Source of the DNA: Epichloe hybrida
Taxonomy: Eukaryota > Ascomycota > Sordariomycetes > Hypocreales > Clavicipitaceae
Length of the DNA stretch: 64,000 nucleotides
NCBI GenBank assembly: GCA_019022495.1
Contig: JAFEKR010000014.1
Coordinates: 992,001 to 1,056,000 of the forward strand
Reading direction: 5' to 3'
Both the position numbers and the translations under genes were made by a program. Positions within the stretch are counted from its first letter, which is position 1, and each line of letters opens with the position of its first letter. Of this stretch, positions 43,593 to 54,984 are shown in pieces. Under the pieces are notes generated by a model that saw only the letters and a program-made list of their open reading frames with translations, was not told where the DNA came from and searched no databases.

Positions 43593-44539
43593 ATGGACTC
43601 GGATGAGGATGGCGCAGCCTCTAAGAAGGATGAAATTGAAGATGAAATCATGGAGCTAGAGAAGCGCCTGGCTGCGGCAAAAGTGCGTCTCGGCAGGGCA
43701 GCGGCCTCGCCCTCACCTTCACTCCCATGTCAGTCATCCAAGTCAGTCTTTGATTCACCCCCTTTCGTTCCGCACGCTCACCCTCACCAATACATTTCCA
43801 TCCAGCACCGCTCGACTCGCCAGCTCACTACCTTCTCCTCCTGTCCGACTCCCAGCTGCCGATTGGCTCATTCGCATTCAGCAGCGGGCTGGAGTCGTAT
43901 CTGGCGCACTCGCACTCGCCTCGCCGCTCGACATTCTCATCCTTCCTCCCCCTCTCACTGTCCTCGTTCGCGGCCACGACCCTCCCGTTTGTCCTCGCGG
44001 GCCACCGGGACCCGTGCTCGCTCGTCTCTCTGGACGACCAGCTCGACGCGGCCGTCGTTTGCGCCGTCGGGAGGAGGGCCAGCGTCGCGCAGGGTCGAGC
44101 CCTCCTGTCCATCTGGGAGCGGTCCTTTCGCAAGACGCTGTGCGCTGCAAAGGCGGATCTGCCGGTCCTCAGGGAATTCGGCGCGCTCCTCAGGGACGCA
44201 GCATCGGCAGCACACGACGAGGTGCCGCCTGTGTCGGCGCATCTGGCGCCCCTTTTTGGCGTGATTTGCGGCGTCGTGGGCCTCACGGTGCAGCAGACGG
44301 CGTACGTGTACATGGTGAGCCATGTCAAGGCGCTGGTGTCGGCGGCGGTGAGGGCCAGCATGTTTGGTCCGTACCAGGCGCAACGGGTGCTGGCGGGCGA
44401 CGAGGTCCAGACGTTGATCACGAGGTTGATTGATCGGGAGTGGAACACGAGGGTCGAGGAGGCCGGGCAGAGCGTGCCCGTCATGGATCTGTGGATTGGG
44501 AGGCACGAGGTGCTGTACTCGAGGATATTCAATAGCTAG
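43593..44539 (+). CDS. UREF: Urease accessory protein UreF
   Basis: Exons 43593-43728 and 43806-44539 give 289 residues; an in-frame ATG at 43542 would make 306. The splice leads into SPAHYLLLLSDSQLPIGSFAFSSGLESYLAH, the diagnostic UreF N-terminal motif. The C-terminal half is helical with PYQAQRVLAGDEVQTLITRL near the end. UreF forms a complex with UreD and the GTPase UreG and helps deliver nickel to apo-urease, so the organism should use urea. The N-terminal 45 residues (MDSDEDGAASKKDEIEDEIMELEKRL) are acidic and coiled, an extension seen in some fungal UreF proteins. Downstream are A-rich runs (44638-44650, 44684-44696). Confidence 0.93.
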
Positions 44540-44711
44540 TGTGAAGAAGTGTAGCGTGGCTTGTCCACCATGCTGCTATCATTATTGTAAAGAAGAAGAG
44601 AAGAAGAAGAAGAAGAGAAGAAAAGACGTAGAGACGAAAAAAAAAAAAATTTTGCGAAAGCTACTTGGTGTACTCTGCCGTCAAAAAAAAAAAAAAATGC
44701 GCAACGCCTGC

Positions 44712-45976
44712 CTATTCATCACTGTCGCTGTCATAAGATACAAGGGGGCCCGGACAAGCTGCCGCGGCATTGGGTTTCGGCGCCACGGCCACCTTGGCCC
44801 TGCTCAACGCCGCCAACGTGCTCCCGGAAAAGATGCCGCTCTTGTCCAGCGCCGTCGTGGTCGTTGGGGCTCGGTGCGCTTCTGTCTGGCCGCCTTCTTC
44901 GAGCATCAAAGGCTCCTGGAAAGGCTCCTGGTATTCCACCTCAAACCCATCGCGCCCAACGGGGTTCACCGCATTCTTGCCTCGTGCAAAGTGTACTTGA
45001 TCGGGCGCTTCATAGCCCTCCAGCCCATACCCGCTTTCGATGCGCCTTCGCTTCCGGGCCTCGGGGTCCTTGCCTTCAATTTCTGCCACAAACTCGGCCG
45101 GCAGCGCCCTACGAATGGCCTCTGCAGCTTGCTCCTCGACTCGTCGCGCTTCTCGTGCTTGCGCCATCGGATTGGGGTCAGCGGTTGCCCATCGAACGTT
45201 GAGGATCTCGTCATTGTCCAGCGATTGGTGAGCCATGGCTTCTCTGGCGAACTGTGCGTTGGCCTCGTTGGTGTATGTGATGAAGCCGACTCCTCTGGTG
45301 TTCAACACTCGGACTGTTCTTCTCAGTCAGGCCTGCGCGCCAGACGAACCAGCAAGGAAGGGGTGGGTTGGTGGACTAACTAACCTCTTTCAATCTGTCC
45401 CCATTCCGCGAAGTGACGCGCTACAATCTCCTCGATATCTTCGGATACGTGAATGCGCCCCACGTAAATGGTTCTGTTTTGTCGCATGAAGCTACCAACG
45501 CCACCCATGTCATCTCTGTAGTCGCTGAATTTTTCTCGTCCGAAACAGTCCACGTTGGGGTTGAACAGGTCGAACGTCCCTGGCAGCCGGTGCAGGTTTG
45601 TGCAGTCCTGACCAAGCGGGCAGATGCCCCGTGCAAATCGCAGGCAGAAATAGCTGCCCGTCACCTTGTCGCCCAGCGTGTATCCGCTGTCCCTTGCAAT
45701 GTTGCACCGTCCCTTGGCTTTGGTCTGTTGGTAGGCTTCCCTGTCTCCTCCCGCCCACTTGTTGAACCAGATATTGTACGTCGTGCCGGTCTGCGGTGGC
45801 GGTTCTGAGCTGAATTCGCTAGGGTCCATCTGCACTCGAGCAGGTCGCTTCTTCTTGCGGACAATCTTCTTGACGACTCTCTTTTGCCCCGTCGCGGCTA
45901 GCGCCAGGGAATCTTTCTGTGTGTCTACGCCATCGGGCGCAGTCGCCACGACACTCTGCTCTTCCTGGTCGGCCAT
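44712..45976 (-). CDS. CWC2: Pre-mRNA splicing factor Cwc2
   Basis: Exons 45976-45385 and 45313-44712 give 397 residues. The splice gives GQIERVRVLNTRGVGFITYTNEANAQFAREAM, inside the RRM. A CCCH zinc finger in YFCLRFARGICPLGQDCTNLH (C-x7-C-x5-C-x3-H) lies in the Torus domain, and RNRTIYVGRIHV begins the RRM. This is the Cwc2/RBM22 architecture; the protein binds U6 snRNA in the NineTeen complex and shapes the spliceosome active site. The tail is long, with PNPMAQAREARRVEEQ. The frame is open upstream to 46210, but MADQEEQ is the usual type of start. The gene shares a 361-base promoter region with RBG1. Confidence 0.95.
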
Positions 45977-46337
45977 GTTCTCTCGTTGGGTGGGTGAAAC
46001 TGTCCTAAAAGGCGAGAGAAGGACTTGGGGGAGGGTTGATGAGGTTCGCAAGCTGTGGCGCGCCGCAACGAAGCTGGAGCGAAAAAAGGCCCGACGAGCG
46101 ACAAAAAACGGCAGGCGGTGAATGGCCCGTTGACTGAGTAAACTGAGTACATACATTCTGGCCCCGCCACGGTTTGTTTCTGCCAGCTTGTTGTCGTCCA
46201 CACCACCCACCCCACCCTATTATCTCGAATTCATCCATCTAAATAACAACGCAGCATATTTCGAATTTGTACTGGGAAAAAAAAACAAAGAAAGAAAGAA
46301 AGACGGTAAGCCGTCTATAAATTAAAGTGAATAGAGT
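45977..46337. promoter_or_regulatory. Bidirectional promoter region CWC2 / RBG1
   Basis: A 361-base interval between divergent start codons, so it must hold both promoters and both leaders. It contains an (AAAG)n run at about 46285-46303. Confidence 0.6.
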
Positions 46338-47885
46338 ATGGTCAACATTACAGAAAAGATCAAGGAGTGAGTCCTCCCCCAGACACCCTGTGTGACCCAA
46401 TTGGACCGAACGGAGGCTAGCTAACTAACCACGAACAAACAGGATTGAGGATGAGATGAGGAGGACGCAAAGTACGTATCTCTACCCATTATGTCGCCAT
46501 ATCGCCATTGGAAACACGGTCTTGAATCCCTCTCATGTTCAGATTTCGCGCGCCGCCCAAGGACACTCGATTCCCTCGACGACCTTTCCGCATCGATGCT
46601 AATAATGACATGACGCAGAAAACAAGGCCACGGGTACGCACTGCTCCACGCACTCCATCCCAACTCACGCTCAACACTGACATGACAAAGAATATCACCT
46701 CGGTTTATTAAAAGGGTGAGCCTCCGACCCCCGACCCCCGAAGAAACCCAGCGCAGCCCAAGTCGCAGAAAACTCACTCGCCCCTTCCCACCAGTAAACT
46801 CGCCCGCCTCCGCGCCCAATTACTAGAACCCGGCCCAGGAGCCGGCGGCGGCGGCGGTGGCTCCGGCTTCGACGTCAGCAAGAGCGGCGACGCACGAATC
46901 TCGCTCGTAGGATTCCCATCCGTCGGCAAATCAACCTTCTTATCAAAGGTGACCAAGACCCGATCAGAAGTCGCCTCGTACGCATTCACAACCCTCACAG
47001 CCATCCCCGGCGTCCTCGAGTACGGCGGCGCGGAAATCCAACTCCTCGACCTCCCCGGCATCATCGAGGGTGCCGCCGAGGGCAAGGGCCGAGGCCGTCA
47101 GGTCATTTCCGCCGCCAAGACGAGCGATCTGATCCTCATGGTGCTCGATGCTACGAAACGCGCCGAGCAGCGCGCCCTGCTGGAAGCCGAGTTGGAAGCC
47201 GTCGGCATTCGATTGAATCGCGAACCACCGTGTGTTTTCCCTACTCTTTCCCTCTTTCCCCCTCCGCTCGGACTCGTCGCTGACACTGTTTCCTCGCAGC
47301 AACATCTATCTCAAACCCAAAAAAGCAGGCGGCATGAAAATCACCTTCCAGACGCCCCCGAAATATCTCGACGAGAAGATGCTCTACAACATCCTCCGCG
47401 ACTACAAAATCCTCAACTGCGAAGTACTGGTGCGTGACGAAAACGCCACCGTCGACGACTTCATCGACGTCATCATGAAAGACCACCGCAAGTACATCAA
47501 GTGTCTGTACGTGTACAACAAGATTGACAGCGTTTCGCTCGATTTCCTGGACAGTCTGGCGCGGGAGCCGCAGACCGTCGTCATGAGCTGCGAGTTGGAC
47601 CTGGGCATCCAGGATGTGATTGACCGCTGCTGGAAGGAGCTCAAGTTGATTAGGGTATACACGAAGCGCAAGGCTGTGGAGCCCGACTTTGGCGAGGCCT
47701 TGATTGTGCGGAGTAACAGCAGCATCGAGGATGTGTGTGATCGGATCCATCGCACCCTGAAGGATACCTTCAAGTATGCGCTGGTGTGGGGCGCCAGTGC
47801 GAGGCATGTTCCGCAGCGCGTGGGGTTGGGCCACGTAGTTGCGGACGAAGATGTGGTTTACATAGTCAGTGGATGGAAGGCATAA
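46338..47885 (+). CDS. RBG1: Developmentally regulated GTP-binding protein (DRG family, Rbg1)
   Basis: Six exons: 46338-46366, 46443-46471, 46619-46633, 46691-46715, 46795-47229 and 47300-47885; 372 residues. The first four exons are only 29, 29, 15 and 25 bases, yet joined they read [41 protein letters not shown], the near-invariant DRG N-terminus. GTPase motifs are GFPSVGKST (G1), DLPGIIEGA (G3) and NKID (G4); the C-terminal TGS domain ends the protein. Rbg1 binds translating ribosomes with Tma46 and helps resolve stalls. All introns are GT-AG and 57-147 bases long. A Gly-rich loop ([11 protein letters not shown]) precedes G1. Confidence 0.96.
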
Positions 47886-48331
47886 TTAAACACATGACCT
47901 GAAAACCTTCTTCATCGACGATTGTGACTGCTGGTGGTGAAAAAAATTTGCGTCATTCATTGTCCCAACATAAGAGAGTCCCAACGTATTCCTCTCCATT
48001 TCCGGATGGTCACTCGAAAGCACATGCCGGCCTCATCACAGACCAATATCATCATAAAACCAAACAGCATCCAATACAAGGAACTCGAGTTCCGAATGAT
48101 GTCCCCTTTTCACAACAAACAATTTGTCAAAAGTGTTTCTATAGTTCCGTAACGCCAGTTCCCTCAGACCCCTCCGGATTCGTGTCCAAAAACTGCCAAA
48201 CTAGCCTCGATGATTCAAGACCAAGGCACAAATCTTCCGCAGCTGCGTGCGAGGACAAAGAAATAAAAATAAAAAGAGGGGGGGGCAAAGCACTAGACCA
48301 GCCTCTGATGTACAACGAGCCGCAAAATATT
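47886..48331. other. Convergent 3' intergenic region
   Basis: Between the tail-to-tail RBG1 and SPO12-like genes. No coding signal. Confidence 0.4.
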
Positions 48332-48822
48332 CTACTGCTGAATGGATCGCGCGCCAAGGGCATTCTCGCCAGTGAGTTTCTTAACGCTCGCCTGGGCAAA
48401 CAGCGACTTGGGCTTGGCTCTGTTTGAAAGAAGAAAGTAAAAGACGGTCAGCAAATCGTCATCTCATCTCATGTCCAAAGGGCAACATACTTGCTCGCAT
48501 GCTTGTTTCTCAAAGCATTGATCTTGGCCGTGCAAGGGCTCATGATGTTGTCCGACGGAGAAACATATTGCTTAGTCCTATACACGTCATCAGTCAATCT
48601 GCTGGTGCTGGCGATGCATCCGCTAAGACTGCCTCTCGATCGATTCTCCTTCTTGGACGACGACGACGACGATGATGATGATTGCGCAAAGACAACGTAC
48701 GGCTCATCAGCCATCTTGGACTGGAACACCTGGCGATGGTACTCCATGCTCTTAACGTCCTTGCCAGACTGGTGCTGCTCCACGGGAGCGTTGACGTCCC
48801 TGTCACCGAGGATGCCCGACAT
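48332..48822 (-). CDS. Spo12-like mitotic exit regulator
   Basis: Exons 48822-48491 and 48419-48332 give 139 residues. The conserved Spo12 box is YVSPSDNIMSPCTAKINALRNKHA, continued by splicing to SKAKPKSLFAQASVKKL; both Ser-Pro sites are typical CDK targets. In budding yeast Spo12 helps release Cdc14 phosphatase from the nucleolus at anaphase (FEAR network). The middle has a run of nine Ser followed by KKENRSRG, low-complexity sequence. No ATG lies upstream in frame, so 48822 is the start. A G-rich heptamer array sits about 170 bases upstream. Confidence 0.88.
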
Positions 48823-49669
48823 GTTTTTTTTGTTTTTCGTGTCGGGTTGAGGCGAGGCAGTTTTCTTGGATTCTTTTCTTTTTTTCGCGTAGGACGACCG
48901 GCGTTGGATATATGTTTCTGCGTGGCGGGGGAAAGCAATCAAGCACCAGTGGTCAGGACGAGAGTGAAACTAAATAATCTTTGGCCTCGGGTGATGGGTG
49001 ATGGGTGATGGGTGATGGGTGATGGGTGGTTGGGGGAGGGTTCGGCCAAACTTACCAGATACCCTAAAAGCAGTACTTTTTGTTCTGGCGTCGTGTTGTG
49101 ATGTGTTGGCAAAGGGAGGATATAGTGTGTCCAGGATGGTTGGGTCTGGTATAACACGACTTCATGCAGGATGCGGAAGAGGGAGAATGGGAAAACTATT
49201 GGTCATGATGAGTGGTGCACGCTTCCCTGTTCATAGCGCAACAAGGCATGTGGTCTGGGCAACCGGACCATGGAGGGTGGGAAAGCAATCATTCTTTTGG
49301 TCGGTTGGCGGGGCAACGGGTGCATGCATGCAAGGCCGGGGACAAGAAGAAGTCATCGTCATCGTCGGGAATGTGGTTGGGTGGGGAAGGCGCGGGCCAC
49401 CAACCTGCAGTCAGGCAGAGTTCCGGATAACAGCCACCATAACATGCGCACGGGGCAGGAGCACAGCACGCATGCATGGCTGGCATTGTCATGGCAATTC
49501 AGTAGTAGTATTTGAATTCGTTGACGGCGGTGTGTTTGGCGTGGTGAACCCGATGAAGACTGTGAGTCATGTTGCTTCATGACCGATTTTCACGGATAAA
49601 CTTATGCCATTTATCATTAGAGACGCATTTTAGTATCCATCCATTCAGTCCCCCCCCAAAGCCCCTTTG
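48823..49669. other. Intergenic region with G-rich heptamer array
   Basis: Holds the SPO12-like upstream region and the 3' flank of the acyl-CoA dehydrogenase. The main structure is the GGGTGAT array at 48989-49029. Overlapping short open frames at 49019-49582 look non-coding. Confidence 0.45.
48989..49029. repeat. Heptamer tandem array (GGGTGAT)5 plus GGGTGG
   Basis: Five perfect GGGTGAT units followed by GGGTGG give six regularly spaced GGG runs, with further G runs downstream (49032-49041). The plus strand could form a G-quadruplex. It is the antisense strand of the SPO12-like gene. Confidence 0.95.
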
Positions 49670-51160
49670 CTACATCTTGGCCGCGTGACGAATCCTTGCA
49701 CCAGGCTGCGCCGTCTTGGTCCCATGCGTCTTCATCAGCTCGGCCGTCTTGGCCTGCTGTCTCAGGATCTTCTCAGTAGTCCCCTTGCCGCGCTTGTTCT
49801 CGTTCTTGCCCAGCTGCTGCAGGTGCACCTCGTCCGGACCATCGGCCAGACGCAGGGTTCGGATGCCTGCCCACATGCTGGCTAGCGGAGTGTCCTGACA
49901 GACACCAGCACCACCAAATGACTGGATGGCACGGTCAATCACGGTCAGGGCAGTCTGGGGGGTCAGGACCTTGGCCTGGGCAATCTCCTTGAGGGCCTTC
50001 TTGGGGCCGAGCTGGTCCATCTTGTGAGCGGCGTTGAGGACGATCAGACGAGCGGCGTCGATCTCGATGCGAGACTTGGCAATCCACTCGAGGATGACGC
50101 CGTGCTCGCGAAGGAGCTTGCCAAAGGGCTTCTTGCGCTCATCGTTGACACGCAGGAGCATCCAATCCAGAGCGACTTCGGACTGTGCGTCTTCGCTGTT
50201 AGATATTGATGATGGAGTGAAGGGGAAGAGAAACGTACAGCGCCAATGCTACGCATGGCGTGGTGAATTCGACCCGGTCCCAGACGACCCTGGATAATCT
50301 CAAACCCGCGTCCCTCGCCGAGAACCATGCTGCTCGCAGGAACTCTCACATTGGTAAAATTCAAGTGCCCGTGTCCGTGGGGCGCGTCATCGTATCCGTA
50401 CACCTTGAGCATGCGCTCAATCTTGATGCCCGGCGTGTCGGCAGGCACCAGCACCACAGACTGCTGCCTATAGGGGTCCTTGTTGCTCTTGTCCGTCTTG
50501 CCCATGACAATGTAAATCTTGCAACGGGGATCGCCAGCCCCGCTGGACCACCACTTCTGCCCATTCAGCACATACTCGTTGCCCTCGCGTCTAATGTCCA
50601 TCTCAATGTTGGTCGCGTCCGACGAAGCCACCTGGGGCTCCGTCATGAGGAAAGCCGATCGGATCTTGCCGTCCATCAGAGGCTTCAACCACTGCTGCTT
50701 CTGGGCATCGTTGCCATACTTGGCCAAGACTTCCATGTTGCCGGTATCGGGGGCCGCGCAGTTGCACGCCTCGGACGCACTGCGCGAGCGACCGAGCCAT
50801 TCGGCCATGATGCCGTACTCGAGGTTGGTCCAGCCGGGTGATTCCTTGTAGTGGTCCTTGGGCAGGAACAAGTTCCAGAGACCCAACCTCCTGGCCTTTT
50901 CCTTGAGCTCTTCGATAATAGCAGGGTGATTTTCCCAGCGGGCATCGCCCTCGCCGACCTGGGCCTCCAAGACGGGATCAGCTGGGATGCATTCCTCCTC
51001 GACAAACTTGGCCACCACATCAATCATTTCTTTGGCCTCATCGCTCACCAAATGTGAGACCTACAGGATGGGGGGTTAGCAGAGCGCAGTCCATCGAATG
51101 GCGCCATCCGGACAATGACAACGGGCGGACACGTACAACGGCGGGAATCTTGGCCGACAT
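49670..51160 (-). CDS. Acyl-CoA dehydrogenase family protein (ACAD10/11-like)
   Basis: Exons 51160-51137 (eight codons), 51060-50239 and 50182-49670 give 452 residues. The second acceptor (CGCACAG at 50183) is chosen over a nearer AACAG because only it keeps frame and gives MRSIGASEVALDWMLLRVNDERKKPFG, as in relatives. FAD-binding elements are AFLMTEPQVASSDATNIEMDI and GQKWWSSGAGDPRC; the C-terminal helical bundle has QSFGGAGVCQDTPLASMWAGIRTLRLADGPDEVH, the motif contacting FAD across the dimer. ACAD10/11-type enzymes oxidise long or hydroxylated acyl-CoAs. No clear mitochondrial presequence is present. It ends with KTAQPGARIRHAAKM, not a standard PTS1. Confidence 0.93.
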
Positions 51161-51920
51161 GACGGGCTAGAGGTGTGAAGTGAAGAAGACTAGGACGAGT
51201 TGTGCGCCGTTTCCTTGATTAATAAGTACGTCAGTACCTCCTCCGTAATACGGGTCAGGGAACCGAGGTTCTCAAGCAGCCGCTCTCACCTCGACGCTAC
51301 TCCATCCTATCATTGGCCACCTAATAATCGTGCCATTGGATCCAGAAAGGCAGGTGGGTCGAGTCATGATTACCCGTCTGGGGGTATCGCCGCAAGCCTC
51401 GGTAAAATATGGGTCGAGTTTCGGGTCCTCGCCTACATAGCTACATAGCTACCCTACAAGGGCTCAAATATCCGATCGAGCTGATGAATTAGTCCATCTT
51501 TTTTGATGTCAGTTTCAATTTACTTGCATTCTGCAGTAATCTAACAAATTTTACGGCTCAGGACATCATGTGTCTGGTCAATGCATTGGCCGGAATGCAG
51601 CCTGTCAGGCAAAAACCATCTTTGATATCCAAGGCGATCCCCCTTGGGAACAGAGACAACACATCAACATTAACGACTCAACACACTGGGACAGGCACCA
51701 CAGCCAAGAGGCGAATCGAGAAGACAGTCATTAAGAACACTCACATAACGCAACGGAAAATAAAAAACTTCCACACTGTGTAGTCTACGTCGATGAGGAG
51801 TCTCCATCCCAAGCCTTCAAGGTTTCCTCTTCATTTACGGTTGTGCTGTTTCGAAACCACCGGGATAAAATGCTCATTGTACAATCTTCACATTGCCCCA
51901 CAACACCTCCACCCGTCCGT
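51161..51920. other. Intergenic region, no gene seen
   Basis: Lies between the dehydrogenase promoter and the YPT7 3' end. CTCCGTAATACGGGT occurs at about 51240. No coding signal. Confidence 0.4.
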
Positions 51921-52897
51921 CTAGCAAGCGCAGCCGTCTCGGTCGTTTTCGAGGGAGATGTTGATTGGGTCGTCAAAGTCGCCGCTGAACTCCTCCGACT
52001 CTTCCTGGGCAAGGGCATTCCGGGCAATGACTACGCTTCGTTAGTACAGGGGAAGAAAGTGGCGGCAGAAGGATCGAGTCGACTTGCCCTCGAACGCTTG
52101 GTCGATGTTGATGGCCTCCTTTGCACTCGTCTCGAAGTAGGGGATGTCGCCCTTGGATTGGCAAAAAGTCATGGCACGCTTGTTGGAGATCTGTTCTTCA
52201 TCAGTCATGTTTCACTCATCGGCAGACAAAGGAGTCGAATTGGTGCCTTACCACTCGCTTGCTCTCCTCGACATCAATCTTGTTGCCAAGAACAACCTAG
52301 ACACTGTTAGATTCCGTGGACCCATGACAGCACGAAGTACCCACAAATGGAAAGTTGGGGGGATCTCGGGGGGAGGCCTGGATCAAAAACTCGTCCCTCC
52401 AGCTGTCAAGCGCCTCGAAGCTCTTGGCATTGTTGACATCGTAGACCAGCACGCAGCAGTCGGCGCCGCGGTAAAAGGCAACCCCCAGCGATTGAAATCG
52501 CTCCTGGCCGGCGGTATCCCAGAGCTATCCCGCATGCATCAGTCAGGAGAGTCGTCCACCGTCGTCGTTCTTCAAGGGGGGCTCAAACCCACCTGCATGG
52601 TGACTTGTCTGTCATCGACCATGACCTCCCGCGTCAAGAAATCGGCCCCGATGGTGGCCTTGTAGCTCGCACTAAACTTTTTCTTGACCTGTGGGCAAAA
52701 CCATCAGCATCACTCTGGAATGGCAGTGGTTGCCAGGACGGCCATTCGTACATATTGGTTCATCAAGCTCGTCTTGCCGACACCGCTATCTCCAAGGATA
52801 ATAACCTGCCGCCCGTCAATACCTGTTGTGCAGCCGAGACGCGGGCCCACCTCTGGTTCGCCTGTACCTTGAGAAGGACCTTCTTCCGCGAAGACAT
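51921..52897 (-). CDS. YPT7: Rab7-family GTPase Ypt7
   Basis: Seven exons, 52897-52868, 52805-52752, 52688-52593, 52524-52345, 52296-52252, 52190-52088 and 52030-51921, give 205 residues, the usual Ypt7 length. Motifs: GDSGVGKTS (P-loop), the effector segment [25 protein letters not shown] (switch II), GNKID and ETSAKEA. The C-terminus ends G-C-A-C, the CxC type double geranylgeranyl site. Ypt7 directs homotypic vacuole fusion, late endosome and autophagosome fusion with the HOPS complex. The last intron (52087-52031) begins with GC and ends with AG, after a TACTAAC branch site; the GC donor is required to join AFE to VIARNALA. The other five are GT-AG. Confidence 0.97.
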
Positions 52898-54402
52898 GTT
52901 GAAGATTTGTAGGATTTCCGGGGTATGTCGGGTTTGTCCGGCACGTAGGGGTGGTGAGGTGGACCTGTCGGTCGTGGGTGGCTATGACGTGATACACGAG
53001 ATGCGAGATGCGAGATGCGATTCAGCCCTGCCCACTGTGGAGGTATAGAGGTAAAAGAGGTGGGCGAGATGAAGACTCGATGGATTTCAGTTTCCCGGTG
53101 CGTGTTCTGCGTCGGTCGAAGCAGGCATAAACGGATTCCAGCTGGTCGTCCACGAGACACGGGGGATCAGGCGCGGTAGTAGGCGGTAGGCGGTAGGCGG
53201 TAGGCGGTGGACTTCAGGATGAGTGAGGTTCAAGTTGGTGTGAAAGAGGAACGCGCTTTGCGTTGGACGGAAACGACATGGGCTGCGTGTGTGGGGGCCT
53301 TGTCAGGTGGGGCACACAGTGATCGGTAAACCACAGCGCCATTTAGCGCTCATGCTCGCCGTGCTCAGCGCCCATTAACTGCCCACCCGACGAGGTAGTC
53401 AGGCAGGCAGTCAGTCACTCAGTCAGTCAGTCAATTGTTTCCTTTGTTCGCGCCCGCATATTTATAAGAGGAGTGACCTCCCGTAATTTATGCAAGTAGA
53501 TCAGGGCATAGGAACTAGCCAGTCCACTCAATGGATTTACTGTAGGCCGCAATAGAAGCTCTATATCTCTAAAAGAAGCCTAAAAACGCGTTTTCCCTCG
53601 TCATGGAATGCAAAAATCATAGGAGGTTACTTCTCTTACAAATTTACCTGGAAAGATACCACTTCTATTTTGGGCCTAGTTACTAATACTGCATAATTGA
53701 AGAATCACTACTGCAAGTTCACGTGCTGTCCGTGCGCTGCTTGATATTACTAGATTAGGAAACAAGGCCAATGGGAACACCGCATGGCTTGGTCGGATCC
53801 ACACACTCTCAACGCAACAATAACTTCCTGGCCGCAAAAACGCACCGATTGCAAGGATTAACAACATCTCCGCTTCAAAAAGTCTTCATCAAACCGACAC
53901 CAAGCCCCTAGGTCTCTCTCTACAGCGCCTAGCTATTCCGCCGGCAATGTTTATTACCGGTTGACAGAAAGGGATGGCGCCGTAGTCAAGCCAGTCACGA
54001 GTCATGGGACCCTCATGCTAATAAGTCTTTTCTTTTACTATAGCTAACTTGCACTTTATGTACATTGACCGGGGTCGGCGGTAAGAGAGTGGACCCAGAA
54101 AATACAAGGGGAAAAAAATTGTCATGGATGTGCCTTTTTGTTGGAATGAGCATGATATTAAGGCTTTACATAATTTATCACGTAGTGTCCACAACCTTCT
54201 TTTCGTATAAATCGCGCGATTTCCTCGCTGTTCCGTATTTCCCCTTCCATAGATAGACCCGATCAATAGATGAATACATAGTATATTCCTGATCCAAGTC
54301 TCGTCCCTGTATACAGGAGTTCCTTGTGCTCCTAACACTTTTCATCTCAGGCTTTGGAACAAGCAGAAGCAATCATCATTCGTCAATCAACCCAACCACA
54401 TC
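52898..54402. other. Intergenic region with G-rich heptamer array and AT-rich part
   Basis: The YPT7 upstream region has a GAGATGC triplication (about 52997-53019) and the AGGCGGT array at 53180-53210. A CAGT-type run is at about 53405-53435. From about 53460 to 54360 the DNA is AT-rich with no gene. A TATA-like AT stretch precedes the BYS1 gene. Confidence 0.45.
53180..53210. repeat. Heptamer tandem array (AGGCGGT)n upstream of YPT7
   Basis: About four AGGCGGT units ending GGTGG, about 280 bases upstream of the YPT7 start codon. It has the same period as the array near the SPO12-like gene but another sequence. Confidence 0.9.
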
Positions 54403-54984
54403 ATGAAGACTTCCATTATGGCTTTCGCCGCCCTTCTGGGCCACACCTCTGCCCAGAACTTCCTTATCATCAATAGCTGTTCCACTCCCGTCTACTTCCA
54501 GCCCATCCTCTCCAACGGAGATACCTCGGGCCCTCTAAACACTGTCCAGCCCGGACAATCCTGGTCTGAGGTTTACCGCCCTCATGGTTCGGTGCGTATT
54601 TCGCACATTGTCAGTTCCAAACGAGTCGCACAAGCTGGACTAACAGGATTACCAGACTGTCAAAATTGGCACCAACGAGACCCTTGGCGAGCACCTGTCC
54701 ATCGAATACAAATTCTCGTCCACGGACCCCGACTACATTTGGTGTAAGCCTCCCCTCAGAAAAACTGGTTTATGATTGAAACATTCTGACCCTGTTTAGA
54801 CGAATTTAACACTGCATTTGGCAACCCATTTGCCAGTCACCACAATTCGCTCTCGGCCGGTGACGGCTGCTCGAATTTCCTTTGCAAGGCCAATGACACC
54901 GACAACTGCTACAGCACAGTTTATGCCGGGAAGATATGGGCCTCCCCACTGCCAGCCAATCTCACGGCTCACCTTTGCGAGTGA
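54403..54984 (+). CDS. Small secreted BYS1-like protein
   Basis: Exons 54403-54591, 54656-54743 and 54800-54984 give 153 residues. A signal peptide (MKTSIMAFAALLGHTSAQ) is followed by NFLIINSCSTPVYFQPILSNG and VQPGQSWSEVYRP, the pattern of the BYS1 family (Blastomyces yeast-phase protein, related in fold to thaumatin-like proteins). The mature part has six Cys or so and several N-glycosylation sites (NETL, NDTD, NLTA). It ends LTAHLCE. It should be extracellular or wall bound; the function of BYS1 proteins is not known. The second acceptor could also be 12 bases earlier, but that AG overlaps the branch site CTAACAG, so the later one is preferred. Confidence 0.78.

Noticed and set aside
50183..50212. 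Nearer acceptor AACAG for the last acyl-CoA dehydrogenase intron
   Set aside because: Using it puts the downstream exon out of frame; the CGCACAG acceptor restores IGASEVALDW.
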